From Microvirga zambiensis WSM3693 (GTDB lineage: Bacteria > Pseudomonadota > Alphaproteobacteria > Rhizobiales > Beijerinckiaceae): DNA of 64,000 bases. Position 1 is the stretch's first letter. The number at the start of each line of letters is the position of its first letter. Position numbers and translations under genes: made by a program. Under the pieces are notes generated by a model that was not told where the DNA came from, made no database searches, and saw only the letters and a program-made list of their open reading frames with translations. Positions 1 to 8,928 of this stretch are shown here, piece by piece. The DNA lies in the NCBI RefSeq assembly GCF_016735695.1, contig NZ_JAERQD010000011.1, positions 1-64,000 on the forward strand, read 5' to 3'.

Positions 1-22
1 TCTTGTCGTGGTCAATCTCCAT
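1..22 (-). pseudogene. 5' end of a DUF6429-type small protein, running off the left edge
   Basis: The start codon is at 20-22 and only the first seven codons (MEIDHDK) lie inside the window. The identification rests on the near-identical copy starting at 827, which reads MAIDHDKIDEAVLALL. Proteins of this type are about 70 residues long and often sit beside IS5-family transposases. Whether the rest of the gene is intact cannot be seen. Confidence 0.45.
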
Positions 23-70
23 GCGGCCACTTTACCACGCCGCGGCCGAAATTCCGCGGTCCTCGGCGGA
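2..70. repeat. Left copy of 69-bp direct repeat (right copy 807-875)
   Basis: Positions 2-70 and 807-875 match with only a few mismatches and no gaps, and weaker similarity continues about 10 bp further. Each copy covers, on the minus strand, the first codons of a DUF6429-type small gene (MEIDHDK or MAIDHDK) and its upstream region, which contains GGACCGCGG. The two copies bracket a malate synthase fragment. This fits duplication of an IS-associated segment followed by rearrangement. Confidence 0.85.
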
Positions 71-79
71 TGCGTACTC

Positions 80-735
80 TCGACATAAGGATCGACCGCT
101 CGCATCCGATCGGCGCCGAGGATCCCGCCGGCATTGCCGACCTGGTGCTGGAATCCGCCGTCTCGACCATCATGGACCTGGAGGACTCGGTCGCCGCGGT
201 GGATGCCGAGGACAAGGTCCAGGTCTATCGCACCTGGCTCGGGCTGATGAAGGGCGACCTCGCCGAAAGCTTCGAGAAGGGCGGCAAGACCGTCGAGCGC
301 CGCCTCAACCCGGATCGGGTCTATACGATGCCGAACGGCGGCGAGCTGCGCCTGCACGGCCGCAGCCTGATGCTGGTGCGCAATGTCGGCCACCACATGT
401 TCACCGATGCGGTGCTCGATGCGGACGGCAAGGAGATCCCCGAGACCATTCTCGATGCCGCCGTCACCTCGCTGATCGCCATCCACGACCTGCAGGGCAA
501 GGGCGAGATGCGCAACAGCCGCGCGGGCTCGGTCTATATCGTGAAGCCCAAGATGCACGGGCCGGATGAGGTCGCCTTCGCCAACGATCTCTTCGGCGCC
601 GTCGAGGACATGCTCAATCTCGCCCGCAACACCCTCAAGATGGGCATCATGGACGAGGAGCGGCGCACCACCGTCAACCTCAGGGCCTGCATCCGCGCGG
701 CGGCCGAGCGCATCGTGTTCATCAACACGGCCCAG
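80..735 (+). pseudogene. glcB: Malate synthase G, internal fragment
   Basis: This frame is an internal piece of malate synthase G, the enzyme that condenses glyoxylate with acetyl-CoA to malate. Recognisable stretches are [50 protein letters not shown] and RIVFINT. A full enzyme is about 720 residues; only about 215 are present. The N-terminal third is missing, and so is everything after VFINT, including the C-terminal catalytic part. At about 735 the sequence switches to a reversed DUF6429 fragment. The frame has stayed open, so the fragment is recent or by chance undisturbed, but it cannot encode a working enzyme. Confidence 0.85.
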
Positions 736-827
736 TCAAAACCCTTCCAGGCCCGATAGCCATCATGCAGCGTTAGCCACAGGAGGGCAAGAACCGCCTC
801 ATCGATCTTGTCGTGGTCAATCGCCAT
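736..827 (-). pseudogene. DUF6429-type small protein, N-terminal 30 codons only
   Basis: From the start codon at 825-827 the minus strand reads MAIDHDKIDEAVLALLWLTL and continues to [13 protein letters not shown], the typical N-terminus of the roughly 70-residue DUF6429 family, whose function is unknown. At about 736 it runs into the malate synthase fragment on the opposite strand, so the C-terminal half is lost. Members commonly accompany IS5-type transposases, which fits the transposase remnant just upstream. Confidence 0.7.
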
Positions 828-875
828 GCGACCACTTTACTACGCCGCGGCCAAAATTCCGCGGTCCTCGGCGGA

Positions 876-1280
876 GGCCTACTGTCATGGCGCTGGCCCG
901 GCAGGAGCAGAACGTACGCCAAGTTGCCGAGCGCATCCACCAGGCCACGATCTTGGTGGTCAGGCCGCCGCGTGAGCGCCCGATAGCCTGATGACAAGTC
1001 CCCCTTTAGCGCCGGTCCCGTGCTGGTGGACCCGGATGATGGTGCCGTCGATGAGCGCGTACTCGAAATCGGGCTCCCCTGACAGGACCGGGAACCGGCG
1101 TTCGAAGCGACCGGCCTGCGCCCAGCGACAAAAACGCAGGAACACGCTGTTCCAGTAGCCGAATGCCTCAGGCAGATCGCGCCAGGGTGCACCGGTGCGC
1201 ACCATCCACAACACCGCCTCCAGAAACAGCCGATTGTCCGAGCCGGAGCAGCCGGGATCACTGGCCTTCCCGGTCAGCAA
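876..1280 (-). pseudogene. IS5-family (IS427-like) transposase remnant
   Basis: The minus strand encodes the N-terminal transposase part (DNRLFLEAVLWMVRTGAPWRDLPEAFGYWNSV, then FEYALIDGTIIRVHQHGTGAKGG). A frame break near 960-990 follows, then TKIVALVDALGNLAYVLLLPGQRHD-like sequence in another frame. The rest of the DDE domain, about 130 residues, is deleted and the sequence joins the DUF6429 upstream repeat. An inverted pair GATTCAA/TTGAATC at 1322-1328 and 1352-1358 may belong to this element's end. Not functional. Confidence 0.75.
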
Positions 1281-1507
1281 GGGTGCGACACGCTCCTAAT
1301 GTTCATCCTTCAGGACCCACCGATTCAAAGCTGACCTCCCGTGTTTCAGCCTTGAATCAAATTTTGTCCCGAGCGGGAATGCCTCAGATAAACTGAATAT
1401 CCACGCGCCTTAGAATGGAGCGAATGCACCATTCCGTAGCCCAAAAGGCCCTTTCCTTCCCAACCGTGTGCCGCACAAGAGAACCATGACATAAGACACA
1501 AACAGAT

Positions 1508-2425
1508 TCAGTCGACTAGGGCCTTCACACCTAATGCCTTGTCGAGAACCATGCGGGTAGCGATCATCGCTTCCTCGGCGACATCTTTCGCTGGCCTTAG
1601 CCACTGTTTGTCGTTCGGGGCTTCGTAGCTAATTGTTCCGCGATAACCCTTCTCGAACAATAAGCCAAGGACGCTGTCCCAGTCCACTACACCTTTGCCA
1701 GGGGGCAATCGGTCAGTTGGACGACGCAGTCCAACCATTGGGTCAGGGGGGCAGTCGCTAAATTGGAAAGCATAAATGAGATCGCCTGGAACGACTTCGA
1801 AGCCTCGACCGCTCCGACCACTTCGGTGCAGATGGTAGGCATCGAGCAGTAATCCGCAGCTGCGCCGGTTAGCACGATCAATTAGCTCAAGAGCCTCTTC
1901 AAGATTATTCAGCACCTTGTGCTGTGAGTTGAATTCAATGCCTAAGCGGAGCCCATGCTCGCCAGCTATATCCCCAGCCTCACGCAGACTTTCAATCGCC
2001 TTGTCCATCGTCCCAGACAGGTGTCCCGGGGCGCTCATGAGAACGGGGCAGCCGAGAGCAACGGCGTTTTTGCAGCTTTGCCTGAAGACTTCGAACAACC
2101 GGGACTTCTCGTCGCCCTCCGCGTAAAGCCATCCGTACTCAACGCCGAGCGTCGACACAGGGATACCAGTACTAAGAACAAAGTCGACAATCTGCGAATC
2201 GTCCCAGTCTTTTTCAATCAGTTTAGAGAAGTCCGATCGACGCAACTCAACCGCATCAAATCCAGCATACATAGCGGCGTCGATTGCCTCCTCAAGAGAA
2301 GCGTCCTCAATCGTCCAAGTATGAAGCGCAATCTTGAAGGGGATCATCGAATGGGGGGCTGCAAACTCTGCAGGCGGCTCAGTTGGCGCCGTTGGCGCGA
2401 TTGTTCTGGTAACTGTCTGGGACAT
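1508..2425 (-). CDS. Sugar phosphate isomerase/epimerase family protein (TIM barrel)
   Basis: 305 residues. From about residue 28 it shows the xylose-isomerase-like TIM barrel fold (AP endonuclease 2 superfamily): KIALHTWTIEDASLEEAIDA, then IEFNSQHKVLNN, LLLDAYHLHRSG, and SYEAPNDKQW. The acidic and histidine residues in these strands are the usual divalent-metal ligands. Such enzymes isomerise or epimerise sugars, keto acids or inositol derivatives, or dehydrate them; the substrate cannot be read from the sequence. It is the last gene of the leftward set ABC importer - LysR - this gene, 12 bp after the regulator. The first 25 residues are poorly conserved, so the true start may be internal. 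Confidence 0.8.
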   Translation of the reverse strand: MSQTVTRTIAPTAPTEPPAEFAAPHSMIPFKIALHTWTIEDASLEEAIDAAMYAGFDAVELRRSDFSKLIEKDWDDSQIVDFVLSTGIPVSTLGVEYGWLYAEGDEKSRLFEVFRQSCKNAVALGCPVLMSAPGHLSGTMDKAIESLREAGDIAGEHGLRLGIEFNSQHKVLNNLEEALELIDRANRRSCGLLLDAYHLHRSGRSGRGFEVVPGDLIYAFQFSDCPPDPMVGLRRPTDRLPPGKGVVDWDSVLGLLFEKGYRGTISYEAPNDKQWLRPAKDVAEEAMIATRMVLDKALGVKALVD

Positions 2426-2437
2426 GCTCTTTCCTTA

Positions 2438-3391
2438 TCAATTCAGAGTTTTAGCAAGAGGGTCACATTGACGGCTGAACAATTGTGCGCCGGAAAATCG
2501 GAAGACGCCCTCGCCCTTGAGAGAGGCAACGACCTCCTGTACAATGCGTTTAACCTCCGCTTCAGCAATGCTTGGTTTGCGGCCGATAATCGATCCAAAA
2601 GCGATTCTACGTTCGAGAACCGGATCCACGACGTTCGATATCGTATTCAGACCACGCTGATGCTCCTCACGAACAAGCGAGCAAGGTAAGATGGTAGAGG
2701 CATTGCCTTGATGGACTAGCAGGCGGATCGTCTCGCTAGAGTTCAGCGCCATACCAACATTCAAAGTATGCCCAGCTGCCGCTAAAGAAGGCTCCACAAT
2801 CCGACGTAGCGCGTCGGTCATCGTCAATGGAATTGAGCAAAGATGCCTGCCGGAAATCTGCAAGGGCAGTTCCGAATTTGGCGGGCTTACAAGAACGAGT
2901 TGCTCCTCGCAAAGAACTTGACAAGCGATGACGCTCGGCGGCGTGATGAGACTAAAAATCGCTGCATCAAGCCCGCCTTGTAACAGCGACTCCTCTAATT
3001 GAGACGTTACCGACCCGACGACCCTAAGTTTGATTTTTGGCGCTTCCTTGCGCAGTCTATCGACAACGGGAGGAATGATAATTGGGCACAGCGTTGTCGC
3101 GACACCGAGAGAGACGGAGCCCATGGGGGTTCCGGCCAAGGCCCGCATTTGATCGCGGGTTTCCTCAAAGTCGCTAATCAGACGCTGAGCTCGTTCAAGT
3201 AGCCTTGAGCCCGCATCTGTGAGACGGACACCACGAGAAGTCCGATGAAACAGTTCCATTCCCAGTTCAGCTTCAAGCCGCAAGATGTGACGGCTCAAAG
3301 CCGATTGAGCGATATTGGCCTGCTTGGCCGCACGCGTGTAGCTCCCAAGTTCGGCCACCTTGACGAAATACTGGATCGAGCGAAGGTCCAT
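2438..3391 (-). CDS. LysR-family transcriptional regulator
   Basis: 317 residues. The N-terminal winged HTH is textbook LysR (MDLRSIQYFVKVAELGSYTR, AKQANIAQSALSRHILRLE, GMELFHRTSRGVRLTDAG). A substrate-binding-like effector domain follows from about residue 90. It lies 9 bp after the ABC permease and 12 bp before the sugar isomerase, so it is probably co-transcribed with the importer instead of being divergent, which is less usual for LysR genes. It is the best candidate to bind the shared 31-bp element upstream of the two catabolic units at 7594-7624 and 17759-17789. The coinducer is unknown. Confidence 0.88.
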   Translation of the reverse strand: MDLRSIQYFVKVAELGSYTRAAKQANIAQSALSRHILRLEAELGMELFHRTSRGVRLTDAGSRLLERAQRLISDFEETRDQMRALAGTPMGSVSLGVATTLCPIIIPPVVDRLRKEAPKIKLRVVGSVTSQLEESLLQGGLDAAIFSLITPPSVIACQVLCEEQLVLVSPPNSELPLQISGRHLCSIPLTMTDALRRIVEPSLAAAGHTLNVGMALNSSETIRLLVHQGNASTILPCSLVREEHQRGLNTISNVVDPVLERRIAFGSIIGRKPSIAEAEVKRIVQEVVASLKGEGVFRFSGAQLFSRQCDPLAKTLN

Positions 3392-3400
3392 CTGAGTGCC

Positions 3401-5137
3401 TTATAACATTAGTTCGTCTTTGCGGCTCGTTGCCCGCAGGATCATAACAATTGAGAGCACAATCACGACTTGGATGATGCAAGCAGCCGCCGTCGCGCTT
3501 GGACGTCCGATCATAAGAAGATAGATCGCCACCGATGTCGTTTCGGTCCCTGTTTTGTATAGAAAGAGAGACATTCCTAGTTCTCGAACGATCATAATGA
3601 AAAGGAGAAGCCATGCGGCCACAACGCCTGGCTTAATCAGCGGTAGAACGATGTTGTACACTGTCCCCCACCAAGTAGCGCCTGCCACGCGGGAGCACTC
3701 GTCAAATTCGCCCGAGACCGCAATAAGTGATGACGCAACAGAGCGCTGAGCGTAGGGCGTAAAGCGTGCGACGAAAGCGAGTAGGAGGATAAACAGCGTT
3801 CCGTAGACAGGCGTTCCGAGCCAGAAAATTGCAACGCCAACCGCAAGGATAGCACCGGGCACTGCTAAAGAAATACCGGACAGAACATCAAGAAACACGC
3901 GGCCTGGCATCTTACTGCGGAAGACCAAGTAGGCCGAGATGGTGCCTAGTATGGTTCCGAGGGTTGCGCCGACAATTGCTAGCAAGATAGTGTTCTTAAG
4001 CCCGCGTCTCATTACATCAAAGTCAGTTAAAACATAGAGGTAATTGGCAAGCGTAAAAGTCTGTGGGCGGATGACCCCGGTCCATATTGGGGATAGCGAC
4101 GTTACCAGGAGCGCGAAAATTGGCAAAATCACAGCGCTCAGTACGAAGACCAGATTAAAGGCAAGCCCCAGATATTTACCCCGGCCAATATCGACACGGC
4201 TTGGCTTATAGGCTTTGCCAGTCATTGTGATGAAATCACGCGATAGGATCAGTTTACGCTGGATAAGTAACAGTAGACCAGCTGCTACAATCAGCATTAC
4301 ACACATTGCAGCAGCCATATTGTACCGCACCGGATACTCGCTCGTCATGGCGTACAATTCTGTGGTCAAGACATTGAAACGGGCTGGGATACCCAATACG
4401 AGCGGAACCTCGAACGAGCCAAGAACAGTCACAAAGATCAGCAGAGCGGCTGCAAGGATTGAAGGCAGTGCCATGGGCAAGGTAACCGTCGCAGCCGTTT
4501 GAAATAAGCCTGCACCAGAAATTCGAGCTGCCTCTTCAAGCGATGGATCCATACGGCGAAATGCACTGCTTACAAATAGGTAGACCAGAGGGGCTTCAAA
4601 CAACGAAAGAACCCATATAATGCCCGTGGGACTGTAGATGTTGAAGATCGGCCCCGAAGCCCCTAGCGCAATGACGGCCTTATTAAGCAAACCTTGATTT
4701 TGGGAAGCCAACAGCGTCCAAGCGATCGCGCCAATAAAGGAAGGCGTAAAAAACGGAATCAAGTTGAGACTAGAGAAGATTGAGGTGCCTGGAGTATTGG
4801 TCCTATAGTTGACCCAAGCCAAAGCTACGCCTAGAAACACAGATAGTATAGTTGTTCCAGCTGCAATCAGCAACGAATTAACAATACCATGGAGCAAACG
4901 CGGATTGTCTACGATCTCGATGTAGTTCGCCAAAGTGAAAGCGGTGAGTTCTTCACTTTGGAAACTTCTGAGCGCAAGCATACCGAGTGGTAGGACGACG
5001 GAGATCAGGAGTATTACTAGTACTAAAGCGAAAAGAAGCCCTTCTACGCGGCTCTGGGCGGAGAAACGTATTGCTAGCCGGCTAATAAGACTACGCTCCT
5101 CTGGCATCTGCAGATTCGTCGCGGAAACAGTTGTCAT
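3401..5137 (-). CDS. Fused ABC transporter permease, iron(III)/putrescine type
   Basis: 578 residues from the ATG at 5137, chosen because GGAAGGAG sits at the right distance and the ATG overlaps the stop of the ATPase gene by 4 bp. The protein is a tandem fusion of two binding-protein-dependent permease domains, with about 12 membrane segments. There are two EAA loops (EEAARISGAGLFQTAATVTL and DECSRVAGATWWGTVYNIVL). This architecture is typical of the FbpB/SfuB and 2-aminoethylphosphonate-type importers. With the neighbouring ATPase and periplasmic protein it forms a complete importer; the context suggests an organic acid or metal complex, but the substrate is unknown. Confidence 0.88.
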   Translation of the reverse strand: MTTVSATNLQMPEERSLISRLAIRFSAQSRVEGLLFALVLVILLISVVLPLGMLALRSFQSEELTAFTLANYIEIVDNPRLLHGIVNSLLIAAGTTILSVFLGVALAWVNYRTNTPGTSIFSSLNLIPFFTPSFIGAIAWTLLASQNQGLLNKAVIALGASGPIFNIYSPTGIIWVLSLFEAPLVYLFVSSAFRRMDPSLEEAARISGAGLFQTAATVTLPMALPSILAAALLIFVTVLGSFEVPLVLGIPARFNVLTTELYAMTSEYPVRYNMAAAMCVMLIVAAGLLLLIQRKLILSRDFITMTGKAYKPSRVDIGRGKYLGLAFNLVFVLSAVILPIFALLVTSLSPIWTGVIRPQTFTLANYLYVLTDFDVMRRGLKNTILLAIVGATLGTILGTISAYLVFRSKMPGRVFLDVLSGISLAVPGAILAVGVAIFWLGTPVYGTLFILLLAFVARFTPYAQRSVASSLIAVSGEFDECSRVAGATWWGTVYNIVLPLIKPGVVAAWLLLFIMIVRELGMSLFLYKTGTETTSVAIYLLMIGRPSATAAACIIQVVIVLSIVMILRATSRKDELML

Positions 5138-6294
5138 CTGCTCGCTCCTTCCAGAAGGATACAATCATGGGCAGCCATACGGAGGTGCAGTCGATCACCT
5201 TGGGCAAGATGATGATGAGGTTCTAGAGCGAGTCGGAGTTCAGAGTTGCCTAGGCGCACTTCTACTTCAATGGTATTGCCGAGGTACTGCGTAGCGAGGA
5301 CAGTAACTTCCAGAATATTGTCGTCGTACGCGGGAGTCGTTTGGGCTGATGACAACCGAAGGGACTCAGGCCGAACGAAGGCTTGGCAGCGCTGGCCTTC
5401 TATAAGTTTGCATCGTGCCCGTGACTTGATAGTAATGTCCGGATTGTCGGACAGCCGGACGGTCGTGATTCCTGCTTCAGATGAGCTTTGTACCACAATG
5501 GCCTCGAGAGCGTTCGAGACGCCGATGAAGTCGGCGACGAATTCGCTAGCAGGTTCCATGTAAATCGAACGGGCGTCGCCGCGCTGTTCGATTCGGCCGC
5601 GGTTCATGACGATAAGTTCATCGGCGATGGCCATGGCTTCGGCTTGGTCGTGGGTGACGAACACCGAAGTGATACCAACTTCGCGCTGAAGGCGGAGCAA
5701 CTCGAAGCGCATGCGCGCGCGGAGTTTGGCATCCAAATTGGACAGTGGCTCGTCAAAGAGAATGACGGAAGGCCTTGCAATAATTGCGCGCGCGAGTGCA
5801 ACGCGTTGCTGTTGGCCACCCGAGAGCTTGCCGGCTGGCCGAGTTGAATATCCACCTAAGCCGACGAGTGAAAGCGTCTCTTCGACTTGCCGCTCAATGT
5901 CGGAGCCCTTTCGGCCTCGCACCTTGAGAGGATAGCCAACATTCTGACCAACCGTCATATGCGGCCAGATGGCGTAAGACTGAAACACCATTCCGAGATT
6001 ACGCTTGTTGGGTGGCAACAGCGTACCTTTGCTGATGGAGGTTACAACCGTATTTCCAATTTTAATCTCGCCATCATCGGGCACCTCGAGTCCAGCAATG
6101 CACCGTAACGCGGTTGTCTTACCACAGCCGCTTGGACCTAGGAGCGCGGTGATTTTCCCTGGTTTAACGTCAAACGATAGGTCGTCCAGCGCAGCAAATT
6201 TTTTAAAATTCTTGCGAAGACCAGCGACCGACACTGGCGCGCCCCTGCTTCCTATTAGCGTATCATGCGCGTTTATGCACTTGTCCATGTACAT
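5134..6294 (-). CDS. ABC transporter ATP-binding protein (PotA/FbpC type)
   Basis: 386 residues from the ATG at 6294, preceded by CCGGAGGACGCA. In order: Walker [18 protein letters not shown]-loop [12 protein letters not shown], signature [15 protein letters not shown], Walker [16 protein letters not shown]-loop [11 protein letters not shown], then a C-terminal TOBE-like beta domain from about residue 290. This is the standard spermidine/iron-type importer ATPase. It overlaps the permease by ATGA and follows the binding-protein gene by about 80 bp, so translation is probably coupled. Confidence 0.92.
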   Translation of the reverse strand: MYMDKCINAHDTLIGSRGAPVSVAGLRKNFKKFAALDDLSFDVKPGKITALLGPSGCGKTTALRCIAGLEVPDDGEIKIGNTVVTSISKGTLLPPNKRNLGMVFQSYAIWPHMTVGQNVGYPLKVRGRKGSDIERQVEETLSLVGLGGYSTRPAGKLSGGQQQRVALARAIIARPSVILFDEPLSNLDAKLRARMRFELLRLQREVGITSVFVTHDQAEAMAIADELIVMNRGRIEQRGDARSIYMEPASEFVADFIGVSNALEAIVVQSSSEAGITTVRLSDNPDITIKSRARCKLIEGQRCQAFVRPESLRLSSAQTTPAYDDNILEVTVLATQYLGNTIEVEVRLGNSELRLALEPHHHLAQGDRLHLRMAAHDCILLEGASR

Positions 6295-6375
6295 TGCGTC
6301 CTCCGGAATAGCCGCCGACTGCGGCTGCAAGCGGCTTTCCGCCGTCTTGTTCAGATTGTTGGATGCCTGTGCCGA

Positions 6376-7488
6376 TCAGATGCCGAAGAGCTTCGTCCAT
6401 TGGTCCGAAAGCTTCTTCATTTCTGCCTCGGGTACGCTGACCTGCTCGACCTTCAACTGCTTAACCTTACTCAAATCCGGGAAGAAGCTAGCGCCGTCTG
6501 TCTTTATATCGGAACGGCCGGATATGCGGCCCTCATAGTTAGCCATAATCTGCTGGCCCTCTTGGCTGCGCATGTAATTCAGAAGCAGCTTCGCTCCGTT
6601 CGGATTTTTGCTTTTCTTAAGTGCAAACCAAGGGTTTATGAGCGGTACAAAACCATTTGCCGGAAATGCTTGCGCAAGGTTGGTAGCGCCTTCTTTGTAC
6701 ATGGCATAGCCGCGCGTCGCGCCGCCAATTGTTATAGGATACTCGCCTGAGACAACCTTCTGGACTGCCAATTCGGTATTTTGGACGGTCACGGTGTTCA
6801 TCGTGGCGAGCTTCTTGAAAAACGCCTCTCCAATCGATGGTTCGTCGCGCATGCCTTGGTAAACAAGCGCCCAAGCCGCGACGAGTCGCGCACTAAGTGT
6901 TGAGATCTTTCCGTCGTATTCTGGCTTGAGAAGATCGTTCCAGTCGCTAAATGTCTCCGTTTGGATGTGCTCCTTATTCCAAACAACAGATGCGAGATAA
7001 CCGATGTCGCTTACGTAAAACGGCCGGTTGTTGAAACCAGGGCGCTGCTCATTTGTGCCGTAACCTGCGTACTCAGGCGCATCAAATGCTTCTAGGAGCC
7101 CACGCTTAGCGAGCGATGCAGCCCAAATTCCGAGGTTAATGTAGATTACGTCGCAGGAGGCCTGTCCAGCAATAATCTCTTCCTCAGTCTGCTTCTGCAG
7201 CGGTCCAAGGTTCTTTAAAACAAGATCAACTTGATACGAGGACGGCAGACCGTACCGCTTCTTGAAGCCTACTATAACAGCATCACGTGCTGCGTCTGAC
7301 TGGATCGTGTTGCCTGCACCGACAACGCGGCCTTCCTTCTTTGCTCCTTCAATCAAGGGACCAAGGACTTCGTCCGAACCGGCGGCGCTGGCTGTGCCGG
7401 AGCTCAAATTCAGAGGCAGTAGTAGAGTTGAGGCGCCAGCTAGGAAGGTCCTTCGGCGCATTAAGGTCGGTGACTTCAAGCTTTCCAT
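6376..7488 (-). CDS. ABC transporter substrate-binding protein (Fe3+/polyamine-like)
   Basis: 370 residues from the ATG at 7488, preceded by GGGAGGAGATT. The N-terminus MESLKSPTLMRRRTFLAGAS with a following hydrophobic stretch is a secretion signal, probably Tat-type (twin arginine before TFLAG). The mature part has the extracellular solute-binding fold of the iron/putrescine group: GAKKEGRVVGAG near the N-terminus, GLLEAFDAPEYA, and NPNGAKLLLNYMRSQEGQQI near the C-terminus. First gene of the ABC operon, 106 bp downstream of the 31-bp element shared with the aldolase operon. Confidence 0.88.
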   Translation of the reverse strand: MESLKSPTLMRRRTFLAGASTLLLPLNLSSGTASAAGSDEVLGPLIEGAKKEGRVVGAGNTIQSDAARDAVIVGFKKRYGLPSSYQVDLVLKNLGPLQKQTEEEIIAGQASCDVIYINLGIWAASLAKRGLLEAFDAPEYAGYGTNEQRPGFNNRPFYVSDIGYLASVVWNKEHIQTETFSDWNDLLKPEYDGKISTLSARLVAAWALVYQGMRDEPSIGEAFFKKLATMNTVTVQNTELAVQKVVSGEYPITIGGATRGYAMYKEGATNLAQAFPANGFVPLINPWFALKKSKNPNGAKLLLNYMRSQEGQQIMANYEGRISGRSDIKTDGASFFPDLSKVKQLKVEQVSVPEAEMKKLSDQWTKLFGI

Positions 7489-7593
7489 AATCTCCTCCCA
7501 ATGAACCACGGTGCAAGTTTTACCTTGCCCGTCATTCTTAAGAGAGACTGTAATCAAATTAGGTATGTCGTTCTACTCAAATCATCGATAGCA

Positions 7594-7624
7594 TTATGCT
7601 AATTGGAGATGGCTTCTATCGCAT
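7594..7624 (-). promoter_or_regulatory. 31-bp element shared with 17759-17789; probable operator or promoter
   Basis: 26 of 31 positions match the element upstream of the DHDPS-like gene. Conserved blocks on the plus strand are TTATGCTA, GAGATGGC and ATCGCAT. The element sits 106-136 bp upstream of the binding-protein start; the other copy is 117-147 bp upstream of its gene. On the coding strand it contains TAGCATAAT, a possible -10 box. The most economical reading is a shared LysR binding site plus promoter core. Confidence 0.6.
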
Positions 7625-7644
7625 TGGATTGTGGAAAAGTCTAA

Positions 7645-8461
7645 GAGCACCTAACAAAGCCATTGCTGAACGAAGCGGCAGGTGATGAGAGCTGAAGCGA
7701 GAGTCATAGAAGCGTTGTGGATGTCGGCCCTGCGCTCATAGCGGATGGCAGGGCGGCGGAACTGTCCGTACGAAGCGAGTGTGCGCTCCACGACCCAGCG
7801 GTGACGTCCCAGCTTTGCACTACTCTCAACACCTTGCCTGGCGATGCGCGGCTGGATGTGACGCTGGGTCAGGGCACCTGGCAACGCCGGTGATCATACG
7901 CCTTGTCCGCGTTCAGCTTACTTAGGCGCTTGCGCGGTGGTCCCCAGCTCTGCCGGATGGGTGGCACAGCATCAACCAGCGGCTCCAGCATACGGTTATC
8001 ATGCATGTTGGCGCCGGTGAGCCTCAGGGCGAGTGGGATGCCCTTCGCATCTGTGAGGACGCAGCGCTTCGAGCCTGCCTTGCCACGGTCAGTCGGGTTC
8101 GGGCCGGTCGCCGCGCCCCCTTTTTGGCCGCAACCGCCGCACTGTCCAGAGCAGCCCAGCTGAAGTCGATGGCATTGCGGCGGCCCAGCCTGTCGAGCAG
8201 GACCTGCTGAAGCTTGTGCCAGACACCCGCCTGCTGCCAATCCCGCAAGCGCCGCCAGCACGTCATACCAGAGCCGCAGCACATCTCTTGGGGTAGCAGC
8301 TCCCACGGTGTGCCAGAGCGCAACACGAACAGAATGCCAGTCTGGGCTGCCCAGTCACTCAGCCGGGGCCGCCCACCCTTAGGCTTGGGAGGCTCAGGGG
8401 GAAGGAGGGGTTCAACCACCGCGCCAAACCAACGCTCTTACCCCAGTTTTGTTAGACGCTC
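7645..8461 (-). mobile_element. IS5-family insertion sequence (IS1031/IS427-like), 817 bp
   Basis: Ends are defined by imperfect inverted repeats GAGCACCTAACAAA (left) and GAGCGTCTAACAAA (right, reversed), flanked by the 3-bp direct repeat TAA (7642-7644 and 8462-8464). This matches the TNA target duplication of the IS1031/IS427 groups. The intact duplication shows that this copy transposed here as a unit. It landed about 20 bp upstream of the shared promoter element of the ABC operon. Confidence 0.88.
7651..8419 (-). pseudogene. IS5-family transposase; orfA/orfB frameshift, then a further frame break
   Basis: Frame 1 (8419 to about 8108) encodes the N-terminal part (MVEPLLPPEPP, GGRPRLSDWAAQTGILFVLR, AIDFSWAALDSAAVAAKKG). 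The protein continues in the -1 frame (GAATGPNPTDRGKAGSKR, LTGANMHDNRM, LNADKAYDHRRC) exactly at AAAAAGGGGG, which offers the slippery heptamer A AAG GGG in the zero frame. A programmed -1 frameshift is therefore likely, as in other two-ORF IS5 elements. A second shift near 7882 moves the C-terminus (ALTQRHIQPRIARQG, RHRWVVERTLAS) to a third frame. This looks like a true 1-bp lesion, so the copy is probably dead. Confidence 0.8.
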
Positions 8462-8464
8462 TAA

Positions 8465-8928
8465 CACTACAGATCCTATGGGGGTGGATAGCGATCCGCT
8501 TGATGGCAGAGTGAGGTTGCTGACCCACCACTCTGGAGGCGACCCATGTCATTCGATCACCGGCCACGCAGACCACTATCCGGACTGATCTTGGCGCAAT
8601 CTTCATCTCGATGGAACTCTTATGTTCAAGCGGCATGGCCACGACTGTTCATCCCGACCCAATAATGGCTGGTCCTGCATAGTGTAGCTAATGCGCAATG
8701 TAGGATACAGGACCTCAAGACGACGGTGTGAAAACTCTTATACGCGGGTTGGATACCGCATTTCCGTGTGCACGCCTGGGGCTGCTTCTATCTTAGTACG
8801 GGCATCGACGTCGTCGGCCACTCAGTTCCATCGAAGATTCCCCGACCGGGCCCTGCCTCCAATATTGCGCATCAGCAGATGATCGATCTTGTCTCCCCTT
8901 TCCAATGCGCGCGATCTGCGGTGCTTGG
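8465..8928. other. Intergenic IS-flank sequence without a recognisable gene
   Basis: 464 bp between the right end of the IS5 element and the 3' end of the IS110 transposase. No convincing reading frame, RNA or terminator was seen. The part nearest 8928 probably includes the right end of the IS110 element, but IS110 ends lack diagnostic inverted repeats and the boundary cannot be placed. Confidence 0.5.

Noticed and set aside
70..759. A functional 229-residue protein
   Set aside because: It is open and starts with ATG, but the sequence is an internal part of malate synthase G, lacks both ends and finishes in reversed DUF6429 sequence.
1322..1358. GATTCAA/TTGAATC inverted repeat as a regulator site
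   Set aside because: It lies at the start side of the IS5 remnant and is better explained as part of the element's end.
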